64,000 nt of DNA from Callaeas wilsoni (GCA_013398955.1 VWPU01017660.1:1-64000); one strand, 5' to 3'; shown: positions 31,660-44,440, numbered from the stretch's first letter. The notes: a model not told the origin generated them from the sequence alone. Made by a program: numbers and translations.

Positions 31660-32130
31660 TATCTACCAGCTGGGATCACTCATCCGGGTTGTAACTGGAA
31701 TAATAATGATTAAAGAAAAGCATGCCTGCCTTGTAATGTTGCAAGTATGGGCCTCCACATCACATACATTCAGCCCCGATTGAGGGATGACCTATCACAA
31801 ACTCAGCCTTGAGCAATCAGAGGAATATCATCTCTAATTACTGTTTTGCAAGCTGAAACCCTATTAAGCACTTCCCTGTTGTGCCTATTATGACTGGTTC
31901 TACACTTAAAACAAAAGCATCCTTTTTTTAAAAATTGTTCCACTTTGCGTGGGAGCGAGAGGGCTCTGATTCAGCTCAGGGGTTGCTTGCTTTGTTTTTT
32001 TTATTCTGTTTACTTATGAAGAAAAGCTCGGAGGCTCTGACTGCAGGGACTGAGCTGACTGTTGCATGGATGCTGCTTGTAACAGGGACATTAAGTTGAT
32101 TTAAGCACTGTGCTTAAATCAACCCCCTAA
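31660..32130. promoter_or_regulatory. Candidate conserved enhancer ending in a palindrome
   Basis: AT-rich and repeat-free, this block includes GGAATAATAATGATTAAAG near 31699 and CCTTGTAATGTTGCAAG near 31730. CTCTAATTACTGTTTTGC lies near 31832 and CTATTAAGCACTTCC near 31860, where a TTAAGCACTT-type NKX2-like site is seen. It ends at a 29-bp palindrome (32095-32123) that again contains TTAAGCAC. With the block at 30700-31110 it forms a 1.4-kb enhancer-like cluster. The functional call is inference. Confidence 0.42.
32095..32123. repeat. 29-bp palindrome (14-bp arms, 1-bp centre)
   Basis: The arms at 32095-32108 and 32110-32123 are perfect reverse complements separated by a single T at 32109. 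Each arm reads GTTGATTTAAGCAC on its own strand. The arms contain opposed TTAAGCAC sites (NKX-like) and GATTTAA. It could be a cruciform-prone site or a symmetric binding site. It is far too short for a microRNA precursor. Confidence 0.95.
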
Positions 32131-34379
32131 TTTAAGGCACGAGTGTTTTCAAGGAGAGAAATTCCACAGCCAGACTTCTAGGAGAGTTTTGAAACCAGCT
32201 GACTCGAAAGCTTTATCTGCACAAACTGCCTTGCTATGAGCATGCCAGCAACGAAAATGGGTGTATAATTTTCCATATAAATGAGCATATCCTGAACAAA
32301 ACACATGCAACAGGAGATCCTGACAAAGCAGAGCACTGGGGACCAAATCGCCCTTTGGAGCATGTGACAGACACACCACTGACCCAAAGGATCACCTTGA
32401 GCTGTACAGATGATTTTTGGCTCTGATTTTACCATTAGAAACAGGGAACTGGGGAATAAAACAACCCCCAAAGAAGTAACATTAAGTTCACTGCTGAAAA
32501 CTGATGGTGGGAGACAGCAGCAAACACTGCAATGGGACATTCAAGGGGTGCTCAGCTCTGGGACCAGGGTTCTGGAATAGGGAGCTGTCATTGTGTTCAC
32601 ATAAATTAAGCAAGTTAATTAAGCAAGCCACTGCACTGATTTCAGCCAGAATTCCCAGCTGATTTGGTCAAGTAACACAAACTGGAGTCCCAACACTTAT
32701 CAGGTCCACAGGTATTTTACTTTTCAGCCACTAAAGAAGAACCAGAGTTTTGCTGTCTCTGCCTTTCACATCCAAAAAAAAGACAATTCCACTTGTTTCT
32801 TTCCAGGGACGAGCCAGGGGTGCAAACACTCCACAGACACCTGAAGCCATTTGAAAACAGAGGAATAAATAGATGACACAAAGACGGACAAGTGCTGAGT
32901 TTTGGGCAGGCAACAAACTCAGCCAGAGCAGAAGCAGCTGGGTCTCCATCTCAGAATTTGTACCAGACTTGTCGGACCTCCCGAGGGGGAAGCCCAGCAG
33001 AGATCCCTCCCTGGCCTCAGCCTGTGGCTCCTACTGACGTGAGCACTGCTGGAAAATGGAAAAGATCACGAAAAAAGGAACTACTGCTAAAAACATCCAG
33101 CCCCGGGCATTTCTATAGATCACCCAGACTAGCAGACATTTTCGTGTTTGCTTTCTCTCTAGACAGACCTGGAGTTGCATTCGCTCATGTCCTGAGGGGG
33201 TTGAGAAAATAAACAGCTTAATTTGAGATCAGCTTGGGTAGAACGGCTGCCGATTCCCATTTGCCATGTGCACTGGCAGAGGCAGGGCTGGGGCACAGTG
33301 CTACAGACATTCCAGGGACTCGGAATTGTCCCTCACCTGCACGAGAGGCTCCACACAGGATTATATCCCCAATCCAGCTCTGGCACTGCCTGACCTGCCA
33401 AACTTAACGAGTCTGTGATGATCACAGAGCAGCGGCCACCTTTTCCTAGGGAATTAAGTGCCTGGAGAAAGATCTGCTCTCCCACGTAACAGGCAAATGT
33501 CTCCCTCCGCCCTTTGTGCTCCCGGGGATGGAGGTCTCAGGTGGGTAAATCCCAATCCCAACCCTTGCTGTGCAAAAAACCAAACCCTTCTATTTCTTTT
33601 TTTCCTCCCCCCCCAAATTTACTTATAGAGGAGAAATTTGCCAAGTGCTGACACCACATGGAGAGGTTCTTCATGTCCCTGTAATACAAACCATCCATCT
33701 GCGTGGAGTGGTTTCCTTGAGGGCTGTTTATTTTCCCTCGCTTCTTCTTCCTCCTTTCACATGAGCTGCCTGGCCCCTTCCTTAGGCAAAGTCTCAGCTG
33801 GGAAAGGGGAGATGGATCCATCCCTGAGAGCGGCGCCGTTATCTCCTGATCGCTGCTGGGAAAGGAGCACAGCGGCACCTGCGCTTCTCACTTTGGGACA
33901 ATTCCTGGAGCTGAGCCCCACATTTCCCCCTGGAATGATCCCCACTGTCCATCATCTCCGTAGGCTGGGAGTCCCCCCCAGCAGGAATGGGATAAATCCT
34001 CCCAGCAGACTGCTCCAAAGCAGCTGAAAGCGAGGAAACAAAAGAAGGAATGCACTGAACCAGACCTGGATTTGAACTTTTAAGTCTCCCTCTCTCTGAG
34101 CATAACTTTTCACTTTGAATTTGACTGATCCAGTAGCTACAAGCTAGGGAGAAAGAGCACAGGTGTAAGGATGTATCCAACCCTTTGGACTTGCTGGGAA
34201 CTCCAAGCTGGTGCTACCCCAACTTTCTTCTGCACCTCAATTCATTTAGCATTCACCAAGTGAGCTATTCCAGGAATGTGCAAGGATCAGTCCCCAGAAG
34301 AGCAGATTGAGAAGGGGGAGGTCGCAGAGAAGTGCAGCACTTCCCCCAGCTCTCTAAAGCAGATTTCTTTCCCCTACCT
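32131..34379. other. Non-coding, no gene recognised
   Basis: This is ordinary sequence with no recognisable gene, RNA or transposon. A run of eight C and T-rich sequence near 33595-33620 is low complexity. Overlapping open frames of 106-129 codons (32892-33212 and 33638-34027, plus) have no domain signature. Confidence 0.55.
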
Positions 34380-34720
34380 TCCAACCACCTTCCCCTACAT
34401 GACCTGAGAAGTTTCCCTAACAAAAATATAGATGTAACCTTATCTAAAGTGAGTGCAGCAAATGTACTATGGATAATGTGTAATTAATAACAGAAAAATA
34501 ATGTTTTCCCTGTTATTAAATCAAGGTCTCCCCTGACCTCTCACCCTCATATAAGTGCCTTTAGTTTTATGACAGCAGTGGACAAAGTTATTGTGTGTCC
34601 ATATGTGCAGGCACATCCTAGCTGGCAAGGGGCTCACCGAACTATTGCTGGAGTTAGTTCAGGGATTTTCCTTTTTTTTTAAATTTTAAGGTTGAAAAAA
34701 GAAATGTCTCCAGTAGTTTA
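34380..34720. promoter_or_regulatory. Weak candidate conserved element
   Basis: This AT-rich, repeat-free stretch has CCTTATCTAAAG (a GATA site in reverse), GGATAATGTGTAATTAATAAC and CCTGTTATTAAATC. A short T-run with ATTTTAAG follows at 34671-34690. It is compatible with a conserved element; the evidence is only compositional. Confidence 0.28.
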
Positions 34721-34830
34721 AACGCTGCTTGGCCTGGGAATGAACTCAATCAGTGCATGAACCCGACCTGGTCCCACTGAGGAGAGCTGCAGCCCCACGG
34801 TCTCAGGGTAACAATATCTATTTACACACT

Positions 34831-34846
34831 TGCACGCGCGCGTGCA
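34831..34846. repeat. 16-bp perfect palindrome with CG core (Z-DNA-prone)
   Basis: TGCACGCGCGCGTGCA is a perfect palindrome of strictly alternating pyrimidine and purine bases with four CG dinucleotides. Such alternating CG tracts are the best natural Z-DNA formers. It lies in otherwise AT-leaning sequence, which makes the preserved CpGs notable in a CpG-depleted vertebrate background. Confidence 0.9.
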
Positions 34847-35089
34847 TCGCTTCTGGGCTCCCTGATGCACTTCCAGGCTCAGATGGATGCTTGAGGAATG
34901 CATCAATATTTTCATATATCTGCAGCAGGCAAAGAGAAAACAAAGAGCAGGCGAATTCCCCGGAAGGGCTCAGCATTTTTTGGCTGTATTGCAGTGAAAC
35001 CTTTCCTGCTTACAAGGCAGTGTTTCTTCCCTGGTTGCTTTTTGCTTTTTGCAGGGGCTCAGCTCCCAGCCATCCCCGCTGACAAAAAT

Positions 35090-35480
35090 CTGTGTATACA
35101 TCGGCTAAATTAACAAGTTTGGGCCTGAAAGCCTATCAAGACATTAAAGAAATTAATACATAGGAGGCCAGCCCGGTTTTGTCCGCCGCCCCCCTGCCCA
35201 AGACGCGGCCTGTCGGGAATGCTATCTCACTCCAGAGGTCACCGGGCTCCTCTGATCTATGGGCTTCCCTCCTGATTCATTACGTTTGGTGCACGGCTCT
35301 TCCAGGAGTCAGCTCAGCAAAACCCCCGGGTTAATGGAAGCCACACCAGCTCCTAATCCGGTAGCTTTGAATTCTCCTGTTTGTGCTGGACGTGCCCTGA
35401 GCGAAAGCCTCGTCCGCCACGGTCCGGGGAGCTCCTTGTGAGCACCGCAGGAGGAGGGATGTGAATCCCAGGTCACGCGT
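35090..35480. other. AT-rich to CpG-bearing transition, possible regulatory DNA
   Basis: AAATTAACAAG and GACATTAAAGAAATTAATACATAGG (35104-35163) are followed by a modestly CpG-bearing stretch to about 35480. No protein is recognisable in the small open frames. It could be a minor regulatory element. Confidence 0.3.
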
Positions 35481-35728
35481 TCGCCACCGGCTCCTCGCCC
35501 TTCCAAGCACCCTGGGAGCTGCTGCTCCCTAAGGACCGTGGCACAGAGAGAGGGAAGGGACACAACCGTGTGCCTGTCATCACAAAACCGTTTGGATGCA
35601 ATTCCTTCTATTCCTGAGCTTATTTCATTGTCTAATTCAAGGCAACCCATTCCAAGGCTCAGCCCAGAGCTGTGCTGTGGATGCTGAAATGCTGTTAGCA
35701 GGGAAATTTTCTCTTCTAGCATTCATTC

Positions 35729-36017
35729 TGTGAGAACTTTTCCTTTGCTGTGTAAGCTATGTAAACAATAGATAGGGTTTTTGTAAATAGCAGTCATATC
35801 TGGTATCTTCTAACCTTGTGTATATTATAGTAGGGAAAAACATTTGTAAGTGGGTGTCTGAGACTTTGACCAATCACCCTAGGAGAAGTGTGAACACTGT
35901 TCAATTGCTTTATGGAACTAGAATATATAAATGGTATTGTAAATTTAATAAATAATTCATTCCTCACTCTGGACTCCTGCCTCGCTGCATCTCTGAACCC
36001 CTGCTTGGAAGCCCACA
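35729..36017 (+). mobile_element. Probable solo LTR of an endogenous retrovirus
   Basis: The element starts with TGTGAGAAC and shows ordered retroviral LTR signals on the plus strand: CCAAT at 35870-35874, a TATA box (ATATATAA) at 35923-35930 and AATAAA at 35947-35952. TATA-to-polyA spacing is about 20 bp, giving a very compact R region as in many short avian LTRs. It is followed by a C/T-rich U5-like stretch with a possible CA end near 36017. No internal retroviral genes, primer-binding site or second LTR are seen, so it would be a solo LTR left by recombination. I could not find a target-site duplication and the ends are approximate. A host promoter-like or 3'-end-like sequence is the alternative. 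Confidence 0.55.
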
Positions 36018-39000
36018 CTGTGCCTCTCCCCCAAAGAGTTTTTTCTTTGCCATGCTCTGAAGTGCTAAAAGATGTGGAAATACTGGATTTCTTCAACAAT
36101 TTCAGCTTTAAGGAAGTGGAAACCCCTTTGCCTCAAACACACAGATGTGAGCCAGCCCCCGAATCCCAGGATTTATCCATTCAGCCTCTTTGGTTTGAAG
36201 GGAGAAATCTGTGCAGAGAGAAATGTCTTTTAAACAAGCATCACACAGGAGTGCTGTGATGGAAACCCTCCTGCAAAAGCAGGTATTTCCTCCATCCTCC
36301 TCCCTCACAACATCCTGCCACCCCTCTTCCAGCTCTGCCTGCAAAAGGCTCAGCGTGGGCCCCGAGGTTTGGAGAGCAGGAGGGCACGGGATGCTCCCTC
36401 CACCTTCCAGATCCACCACTGGCTCTGAGTCATTCCAGCTGAATCCTGCCACGTTCCTTGGACACATCAGCCTACAAACACTCTGCCCTGCATTTCCCTG
36501 GTGCTCTCCCTTCCCTCAAAACATAAGTTGAGGGTGTATCACTTTCTAGAGAGTTTAGCAAAGACTCTCCCAGCCCTAAAACCTGCTCCTGGGACAGGGG
36601 ACAGTCATCTTCTGATTGGCATTGTGTCTGAAGAAGAATTTTTCCCTAAAGGTAAAGATGCAAGGCATGAGGGGCCTGAAGTTTTCCCTGCTTGCCCTGC
36701 ATTCCCAGGAGAACATAGCTATTTCAGGAGAGGGGAGCCTCCAAACCCAGGGAGCGCTGGCAGCAGCCCAGCAGAGTCCTGCTGCCTACCAGAAGCAAAC
36801 TGGTTTTGTACTGGTCAGGATAATTTTCCAGTTGGGGACGTTCAAATGGGATTAGGGAGTCAGGACATCTCCCTCCAAGCAGAGTACTGTAGGTGATGGG
36901 AAGAGTTAATCCCATCGACTTCCCCGCTGCTCTGTGTTGAAATCCCTCTTCACCTGGCTGTGGGATGCACCCACACATGCTCCCTTCCCACCAAAACCTG
37001 CACACGGCTTTTATTTTATACATCTATATTTATATAAAATGCATCCATTATCTTTGCAAATAATGCATTTCACAAAAATGTATTTACTGCTTTCATATCT
37101 CCTCAGTGCCCACACAGCACACGGACATGAACGGCTGCAGCTGTGCTGAAAAAGGCACTTTCTGTCTTCAAAGTCACCACCAGGTCCCATAAATCTTAAA
37201 AATATTTCATGGATCACCAAAACAACACCCCCACCCCCCCTCAATGAGCTGCTTTCCAAGCACACAAATACTTTCAAGCTCAAGAAAATGTTTTGTTTCA
37301 GTCGAGGCAAGTTCTTTCATCTGGGTTTGGAGCCTCTGTTCAATTATTTCTCTATGGATTCTCCCCTGAAATGAGTTCAAAAATGAAATAAAAAAGTTTG
37401 TTCGGTCGAAAAACATGCAAATAATACATTTTGCAAGGAAACTCCCTATTCCTCTCCTCTTTTTTTGGAGGGGAAGGAGGTGTTGTTTGTTTTTATTACA
37501 TAAAATTTTTCCACCGGCACATTTTATGAGGGAGAAACCTGGTTCCATTAAACAGCATTTTCTGATGAAAAACCCAATTCTGCTTCATTTCTTCTCTCTG
37601 CAGAGCTCAGTCCTTGAGACTGAGCATCCCTCCACCACTCCTAAAAACCCCTCACCGAAAACTATGCACAAATCCAGCCAACTCCAGTTTAGAAACAAAT
37701 CCGCTCTGTTTACTGATAAATATTTATTCAGATATTTACCAAAAAAACATGAAAGGCAAACCCAACATCTGTATTTCTAGTATTGCTTGCTGGGGAATAT
37801 CACTGGGGAACAGGGAGAAGAGGGCAGCTTTGAGATCACCCCCCAATTTCCTTGTGAAAAATCAGCTTTGCCCCTTTCAAATCGAAGGGGAAATTCTGAT
37901 TTACCCTGGAGGCCGTGGCATTTCTGTCGGCTGAGCGTCGCAGTCCTGCTCAGCTGCTCTGCAAAACATTCTGTTGTTATGGCTCAGAAAAAGCTAAATA
38001 ATGAATTTCCACTCCCATGGGGAAAACCCAGCCTGGGGGTGATGGGGGCACTTCCTCCTGGGGCAGGAGACCTCTACCAGGACATCCATGAGGGACTTGC
38101 AGCCGTTTCCATTTACAAAAATGTCCTTTTTTTCCCCTTGACTTTAGGTGAGCTTCTTATTTCTGATTTATGGCACTAGTGAGAGCTGAGGGCCGGTCTG
38201 TGAGATGCTGTGCTGCACTTCTTCCTTCGCTGGTATTCCAGTAAAAATAATGGAGCTAACCAGAGCTTTGCTGCAGCTCATTCACCAGATGAAGCCGTGG
38301 CTGCTTGTGGATGGAGGAAATCAGCCACAGCAGCAGGGCTTCAAAAAACACACTGATACAAACACAAATAAGAAAAGCATAAAAGGACAAAATGCTCATG
38401 AACCCACTGCAGAAATGTTCCTGAGCAAGGACGTGTGACAACCATAACCTCAAGCCTGCCAAGTTTCATCCCTATTCTTGGATTTAACTTTGCTTTCCCT
38501 GAAGTAGTAAACAGCTCCTGGTCTGAGTTCAGTCTCTGGTCTGAAAGCTCAGAGTTGAAGCCTGACAATTCCCCAGAGTCTGAACAGGCAGAAAATTAAG
38601 GATTTTAGCTTGGGTACTGTATTTCCAAACACTAAACTGGAATTTTGTCTTGACTATAAATTGGTGTTTATCTTTCTGTACGACACACAAAAAAGCAGAT
38701 TAATAGACCTAGAAGAAACCACCACTCCCCCAAATAATAGGAGTAAGCAAGTATCCCATCAAAAATGACACACATTTTTGTAAGAAAGGGGGTTTTGTTT
38801 GCTTGTTTGCAACCAGCTCTGAAATTCTGCAAAGCCCGAGGAACAGCCCTGAACGAGAGTGAGAACGATCGCCTTGGGGTTTCCTCAGGACTCTGGGGGA
38901 TACAGGAAAAGAGAAAAGAAAGACAAATGATGAGGTGGCACCTGAAAACCTGCTCAGCTGTCGGCACAGAGGAATGTAAACAAGTTGTTTTGCTTACTTT

Positions 39001-42000
39001 CACCATCGATTTCAGGAAGCCGGGAAGGCTGCTCAGAAAATGGCTCCCCAGCCTGAGCTCCGATGCAGTTCCAATAATAGACAGCGTAGGCAGATGCTTA
39101 ATCATCTTCAAACCACGCTCTGCTATGCCAGCTCTAAAGCTCTTGGCCCACAGGAGGACACAGTTAAGCTCCTGTTTAGCTGAAGAGTTGCAACAGGGCT
39201 CAAAGAGAGCTGTCCCAGAGCTGGGCAGAGCCGGGCCCTCGGAGCGCCAGGATTCCGGCATTTTGGGGCTGGGATTGACAGGCAGCTGGGAAATCTTCCC
39301 TGGAAGGAGGGCTGTTACATTACAAACACCTCATAGGTCTTGGGAAGCACTTTTCCTATTTCTTGACTAACTTCTGAGCCTCAAAATGCACACCTACACC
39401 AGCTCTACGCTGTGTTCCTACCTCCAGCACAGCATCCTTTCACTCCAAGGTGAAAATGACGGGACATCTTTTGGGGAAGCATGGGATCCTCAGAGATCCT
39501 TTCGTGTTCCCAATAAAGTTTACAGCCTGATGCTCACCATCAACCTCTGGATTCCTGCTGGAGCTGAGAGAAGAGCTTGGTGGGATCTGAAACCCCCTCC
39601 CTCCAAGGGGACGTGAATCCCTGGCTTCCAAGGAATGGGTGTAAGACATCCATGGCAATGCCCAGCTCCACTCCCAGGAGCAAAGCTTTAATTCCTCCAT
39701 TTGTCTGCCAGTGCCACAGCGTGTAGGTGAATAAATAAATACATTTGGGATGCTTCTCTTTTGGTCCAAACCAAAGTGACCATCCGAGTTGGATAACCAG
39801 GGGCTCAAGTCAAGCTACTGCCTCATTAATTGCACACATGAATACATAAAGCAAATGATGCTTTGTTTAAACCTCTGTGAAAGATATTTAAATGAACAAG
39901 TTTTAACTTTTCTTTGTGCTAGGATGGGAATACCCCCCTGGCTGGTTAATGCACAGCAGCTGAGCCCTGGTAACCTGATCATGGGCTTGAACCTGGTTCA
40001 GAGGCTGTCATACAGCAAATTAAATGCTGCAATAAGTCTCGTGTGCAGGGCAGAGCTGCAGCCGAAGGGCTCCCACCCTGCCCTGGCACCCAGCTCTGGC
40101 ATGGACAGATTTCCTAGACGCTCTTTTTGGGAAGGAGGAGGCTTTTTCTGGCTTCTGAATTACACCAGCATGGGCAAAGAGACCTGACCTCTGCACTGGC
40201 CACCTCCAGCTCTGCAGGAGCGTGGGGCTCACCATCACTCTTGGCATCTGCTAAGCCAGAGCTGAGCAGCTAAACCACCACTTTTCCCTTCAGTCCTCAA
40301 CCAGCCTGAGTTCTGTATTTTCAACAGGAAGGATCTGTTCCAGCATCCAGAACGGTGCCAAGCATTTCAAAAAGGTGAAAAATATGTGCAAAAAACCACT
40401 CATAAATACCTCTGCTCGACTCAGGGCAAGCCAAGCAGACAGAAGCGTGACATTCGTGTAGCAAAATGTTCCGGGAAACAATTAATGCGGGATCCAGATC
40501 AAGAAAAATACGCTCCCTAAGTCATACAAGTGGGAAGACCGGACAGCAGGCAGCTCTCCTCCCTGGTGGCACTTGTCCCCTGTGCTGTCACAAGTCCTGG
40601 GCCGCCCCGAGCTCGCCTGAATGGGTGCCAGGGGCTGGCAGCGAGCGGCAGACACCAGGAAAAGCCAGGAGCCATGGCCAGGCCAGCCCTCTATTCTTCA
40701 GCTGTGCAAGAACTCGGGAAAAGGGTGTCAAAAATAACGACCTGGCTGGGGCTGGAGGAGGAAGGTTCAAAAGTTCAGCCTGGAAGTGGAGAGCCAGTGT
40801 TTCTGCAGGGAGAGTGGCCACGACCAAGGGGAAGGGCAGAGGGAAAACCCTCTTTTGCAGGAAGTGCTGTTGAGGTTGCTGGCAGAAAGCTCTGTCCAGG
40901 TGTTACTGAGCTTAATCCACAGGGCCAGGATTTGGGAGTGAGGATACAGCCTGGCTCCTAGCTCAAGAGTGAGATCTTTCTCTTGGTGTGGAGCAAAGGA
41001 AAAGGTGAGGGTTTTTGCTGGGCTGCTCCAGGCAGCTTTTGCAGCAGCACCACTGGATTTTGGGATGCAGAAAGCAGCCCCTGCCTGCAGCACTACCGAC
41101 ATGAAGGACAAGAAGTGCTACTCCTGGGAAGGGCAGATTAAACCAGCAGGATAACCTCCCAAGCTCCCTGATGGCAAAGCCGGCACTGAGCCCTCAGTGC
41201 GGGTCAGACCCCTCACCTGTCAGGGAGAAGAGACCCAGATGATCTCATCCTACTACAAACAGAGGCACTCCATCAATCCATGAGATCAAGTGCAGCCTAA
41301 AATCCCCCTTCTTGGCATGGGGGGGTTTTCCCACCCTGGATAATGCATGGAGCATGAAGAGCAGGCAGATGCCATCACCTGTGCTGCCTGTGGTTACCCC
41401 ACCACAACACTCAAGTGCAGCCCTGGGTGCTGCACTGGAAACAACTAAAGCCCCAAAAACTCTTTTGGTGTCAATGGGGTTTGTGAATTTGTGGGGTGCC
41501 TGTCCCTAGAGGAGCAGAAACACCAACACCTCCTGCACAAATGCTCAGTGCCATCCTAATCCCAGGTGAGTCTCAGACAGATTTCCCCCATGCCACAGGT
41601 TTGCACTTTTGGATGCTGCGCACCTGCAGCACCCTCACCACCCTTGGCCATTCCACCTAGAGAGGCAATTTCAAATGTGTGGTAGAAGGCACAGAAAGTG
41701 CACAGAAAAGCTTGGAATTCCTCCAGTAGGGATGGGAAGTGCGCCCCACCAAGTCGGGCAATCCGGCCCAAACCGCTGGTGCCACCCTCTCCCCTTCTCC
41801 CTTCAGCATCGCCATTAATATTTGAGATTTCTGCAGGTTTATTCACTGAGATTTTCCCTTCCAGGAGAAGCTCTAATAGGATTAAGTGGCCTCAAAATTC
41901 CAAATAATTTTCCTCCCTCTTGGAAAGAGGACCTCCTCATTCACTCTGGGTTCTTCCCTTTCAATGGACTTCCCAAGCAGGGACAACGTTTGCAGGGAAA

Positions 42001-42429
42001 ATGGAAAAAAACCAAGCATCATTGGCGAGATTTAGAGGAAACAAAGGTTTCACCTCTTTGGAACAAGTTGAAACCAACCCCTGTTGGCCTCTGCCCCTCC
42101 AGAGGCTTCTCCACCACGCAGCCATGGGAGGCAAGCACAGACTGAGCAAAGGCTCCTCTCGCGAGCGCCCCAGCTCCCGTCGAACCCAGCGCCTTCCCTG
42201 CGGTGCAAGCGCTCGGCAGAGAGCAATTCCAGGCCCAACAAGACGTTACACGCAACGAGGACGAGGTGTTTGATGAATCATTTTCAGAAAAGGGGATTTT
42301 TTCTTAATAATAACAAGAATTTACAACCCGCTGCAACACCTACAAGACAAACAAACAGAGCGAAGTACCCGTGAGCTCGGCACGCTACCTGCCTCCTATG
42401 AAATACTGCTTGGGAGGTGAGAACCCCTC
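36018..42429. other. Non-coding, no gene recognised
   Basis: This is 6.4 kb of ordinary sequence. A perfect octamer ATGCAAAT at 37415-37422 lies in an AT-rich segment (37370-37440). Open frames up to 201 codons (38765-39370 plus; 38668-39261 minus) overlap one another on opposite strands and match nothing I know. A small CpG-bearing patch lies at 42140-42290. No transposon other than the LTR is recognised. Confidence 0.55.
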
Positions 42430-42665
42430 TCATCCAGAGCCTTGCTAAGATTCTGGCTGTAATTAATTAGCAGGTGTCTTTAAGTAACACCATCTTCCAA
42501 AGTTAATGTGGCTGATGTTTTATTTACAGTCCGTCCTGAAGAGTTGTGGTTAAAGTTAATAAAAGGTAAACGTGGAAATGTTGGTATTTTGCTCGTTTAG
42601 AGTAAAATATATCCCCATCACTGGTGCATATTCCTATTACTTTTGGAAAGTGTGAGGTCTGAAAA
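42430..42665. promoter_or_regulatory. Candidate conserved element
   Basis: This repeat-free, AT-rich block includes GCTGTAATTAATTAGCAGG near 42457, which holds overlapping homeodomain cores, and GGTGTCTTTAAGTAACACC near 42473, a 5-bp inverted repeat around TTTAAGT. CAAAGTTAATGTGG, TGGTTAAAGTTAATAAAAGG and TAAAATATATCCC follow. Texture and motif density suggest an enhancer; there is no coding potential. Confidence 0.35.
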
Positions 42666-44100
42666 CAGTAGGGAAAATTCCCGGAATACCTTTTGGTAAA
42701 GGCCAGCTGTCTATACCAGCCCACCACCACGGGATCTGCAAACAAGAGGCATTATTGCAGTTTTGGAGCATCAGTGACCTCATTTCTGATTTAACCAGGG
42801 CGACTGAGTCACAAACCCCCAGCGGAGGGGGAGAAAGGCTCCAAAATCCAGTGCTGCCCATCCATGTCTAGCTCACCTCAGGCAGAAAAGGGCACTGAGG
42901 GTGGGAAAGCACCAGCACTCCTGCCATTCACCCCAAATCATCTTTTACACCGCTCACCCGATTCTTATCAAGTGGAAAATCACTTGAAGAAGTAGCACGG
43001 GGGAAGGTGGAATAAAAACTGACTTGTGCTATGCTCCTCATTCTCAAGTGATGCCTCACATCACCACTGAGAAAACCATTAAGGACTTAAAAAAAAAATA
43101 ATTCAAAGAAAAAAATCTCTCTGAACTCTCAAGCTTCTTTCTCAGCTGCTCAGCATTTCTGCAGTGGGGCACATCTGTTCCCATCTCCCTGGAAGAAGGT
43201 GGGGGGAAATAATTGGGATATCTCCTCAGCAAGAAGATAAAAACCCGATGGAAGTGCCCGGAGCCGTGGAAAGGGGCTTCCCCTGCCGCAGGCTGCGCTG
43301 ACCAGCCCAGCCCAGCCGGGATGCTCCCACCCTCCAGCGCCTTTCAAACCTCTCCAAGTTCCAGCCAGCCTGCCAGATTTACGACGTGTTTCACTTTTTG
43401 AACATCCTTGGATCAGACTGGGGTGATGAAAGCCTGATAGCTCTGGAGATGGCTTTTTGTGCAGAGTATATAAAAAATATTGTCCCCCCATATACACACG
43501 CAATCCTCTCCTCCCTTCCCTTAAATGTCTCTTTACTGAAAACTCCAGCCAAGCTCATCCATGCCAAGAACCTTCCCACACTCCATTCCAGCCTCTGCTT
43601 TACTTAAAATTAATTCAGAGACATAGTACCAAGGACCACAGCCTTTGCTGAGTCTTAATAAGACCACAAGGAATAGGAAAAGAAAAAAAATGGAAATAAA
43701 AGGAGGAAAAAAAAATTGCAGCAGTTCTTGTAACTGAATCTGTTGGAGTTGTAAGTGTGGTAAATGCATGTTCCTGCACTATTTGGATGTCTCCGCTTTG
43801 ACTTTAGCAGCTGCTGTAATAAACTTCCCAGAAAGTATTGGACTCGCAGAAGTGTTACAAGAAACACTAAGAGAAACCCATGGAAATGATGTCGCAACGC
43901 AACCAATCAGGGAGATAATCCCTGCTACGATAAAGAGAAACTGGAACTCGGTTTCCTTGGCTGAGAGAGAAAATCAAAATTGCCCTGTGCATTTCAGGGA
44001 GGGGGAGGAAGAAAAGAAGGAGGGGGGGAGATCTAATTACAAGTGTCTTGAAATTCCTTCTGCATAAAGTTTCCTTAAAGAGCTGCCAAAAGAGCAAACC
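42666..44100. other. Non-coding, no gene recognised
   Basis: Mixed sequence. A short inverted repeat, TCAAGTG/CACTTGA, lies near 42969-42988. A-rich simple runs occur at 43088-43115 and 43676-43720. The open frame of 99 codons at 43768-44067 (plus) is not recognisable as a known protein. Confidence 0.45.
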
Positions 44101-44398
44101 CTGGGCGATGGCGCTGGAGGTGCCGCGCTCGGCTCAGCCGAAGCGCACGCGGCTCTGCCCCGCGATGACAAAACATTTAATTACGAGTGGCCCAATGCCT
44201 TCCACATTTGGAAACTGGATTCCTGACACACATAATGTACCCCATGCTGACATGACTATTTGGCAAAAGCCGAGCCTGTGATCTCACATTAATTGCTACA
44301 CAAATATACTTATTTGTGGGCATGGGTTTTATATGGCTGAAGCCTCCATTTGCACATGTTCACAATAAAAACACTCCTCCCCCCCAAATAACGATTAA

Positions 44399-44440
44399 CT
44401 TTTTTTGATTTTTTTTTTTTTTGAGAGAGTTTTTTTTTTG
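44399..44440 (+). repeat. T-rich tract
   Basis: T-runs are broken by GA and GAGAGAG. The tract is a low-complexity polypyrimidine-like sequence within the candidate regulatory block. Confidence 0.85.

Noticed and set aside
32095..32123. MicroRNA precursor
   Set aside because: A 14-bp stem with a 1-bp loop is too short and has no loop space for a Drosha/Dicer substrate.
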